In this document: positions 63,597 through 64,000 of the stretch, one piece after another
How positions within the stretch are numbered: the first letter of the stretch is position 1
Layout of the letters: the number at the start of each line of letters is the position of its first letter
Source of the DNA: Streptomyces marinisediminis
Lineage (GTDB): Bacteria > Actinomycetota > Actinomycetes > Streptomycetales > Streptomycetaceae
Direction: 5' to 3'
Assembly (NCBI RefSeq): GCF_026262575.1
Contig: NZ_JAPKFL010000004.1
Location: 1 to 64,000, forward strand
DNA length: 64,000 bases
Made by a program: the position numbers and the translations under genes
Notes under the pieces: generated by a model
The model's database searches: none
Seen by the model: the letters and a program-made list of their open reading frames with translations, nothing else
What the model was told of the DNA's origin: nothing

Positions 63597-63814
63597 GTCC
63601 GCCTCCCTTCCGCAGCCCTCCGTTTCCCGGACGGACATCGTATAGAGGCCCCTGGTTTCTCCGGGCCGTCCGGCGGCGTACCGGACGGCCCCGGAACTCG
63701 GTCCGGATCGCGGGCGTCGCGCGGGTCGGCGGCGCGTGCGGGCCGGCGCCGAGCGCGGACCGCCCCGGTCGGCGGGGGCTCCGGGGAGCCGTCCGCCGGC
63801 CGGGGCGGTCGCCG

Positions 63815-64000
63815 TCACACCCGCGCGGGGTCGCCCTCGCGCTGGGCCGGCACCGTCGGCGCCGAGCGCGCGAGGTGCTGCCGCAGCCGCTCGCCCTCCA
63901 CGTCGACGTTGGGCAGCACGCGGTCCAGCCAGCGGGGCAGCCACCACGCCTTGTCGCCCAGGAGGCCGAGCACCGCCGGGACGATGGCCATGCGGACGAC
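63815..64000 (-). CDS. MMPL-family transporter, C-terminal fragment
   Basis: The window ends inside the gene. The visible 61 codons encode VRMAIVPAVLGLLGDKAWWLPRWL...DVEGE, the conserved end of MMPL (RND-type lipid/drug) exporters, followed by a polar tail and TGA at 63815-63817. Confidence 0.85.
   Translation of the reverse strand, partial: VVRMAIVPAVLGLLGDKAWWLPRWLDRVLPNVDVEGERLRQHLARSAPTVPAQREGDPARV

Noticed and set aside
63597..63638. Upstream ATG start for the BlaI-like repressor
   Set aside because: It falls only one base after a CTATAC box; the GTG downstream has a proper ribosome site and starts the conserved sequence.

Overview
The window is chromosomal DNA from a very high-GC actinomycete, almost certainly Streptomyces or another streptomycetaceae. 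The evidence is strong GC bias at third codon positions, many GTG starts, an SsgA-like sporulation protein, Rpf-type muralytic enzymes under a c-di-AMP riboswitch, and the block mfd, glmU, prs, rplY, pth, ppc, rsmI, tatD, rsmA, ispE. No rRNA, insertion sequence, phage, CRISPR array or origin was seen. Both ends are cut: the last 186 bases are the end of an MMPL-type transporter gene.

Layout. 0-7.4 kb: two Rpf/LysM peptidoglycan hydrolases, the first with a Crp-like palindrome and a c-di-AMP riboswitch, then a P450, a small membrane protein, mazG, a SurA-like lipoprotein and a membrane acyltransferase. 7.4-13.8 kb: a surface-glycan cluster on the minus strand, made of a GT2 glycosyltransferase, an alpha-2,8-polysialyltransferase homologue, a TPR protein with a sialyltransferase-like domain and a glycosyltransferase-like/TPR/polysaccharide pyruvyl transferase fusion. 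13.9-18.8 kb: a Ser/Thr kinase translationally coupled to a membrane protein, an orphan N-6 DNA methylase with its own helix-turn-helix, and a lipoprotein divergent from it across a set of repeated half-sites. 18.9-24.5 kb: mfd, tRNA-Gln and an orphan sensor kinase. 24.6-29.3 kb: a toxin/immunity island (YwqJ-like deaminase with SUKH-3; divergently a WHH nuclease-SUKH fusion and an Imm35-deaminase-SUKH-4 fusion). 29.4-34.7 kb: a coiled-coil protein, glmU, prs, rplY and pth, with an unusual alternative RNA fold before rplY. 34.8-41.5 kb: a desaturase-TetR pair with a 33-bp operator, ppc, a methyltransferase and a MarR regulator with its own palindrome. 41.6-54.5 kb: a PQQ-propeller membrane protein, ABC-F, a class B PBP, RidA, protein mannosyltransferase, rsmI, a zinc ribbon, tatD, rsmA and ispE; the rpfB gene usual in Streptomyces between tatD and rsmA is absent. 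54.5-57.7 kb: an accessory patch of small exported proteins and a beta-lactamase-like hydrolase. 58.2-64 kb: SsgA-like protein, two CNNM/CBS membrane proteins with a coupled mini-ORF, an HhH-like small protein behind a palindrome, a BlaI/M56 pair and the MMPL fragment.

Many genes bear on the cell envelope (Rpf hydrolases, glycan cluster, PBP, mannosyltransferase, GlmU precursor supply, BlaI/M56, SsgA-like). A second theme is regulation readable in the DNA: at least eight genes have a TANNNT box ending exactly six or seven bases before the start codon, which predicts leaderless mRNAs, and several regulators sit beside matching palindromes. The most promising unusual systems are the glycan cluster, the toxin/immunity island, the DNA methylase with its repeats, and the exported-protein patch.
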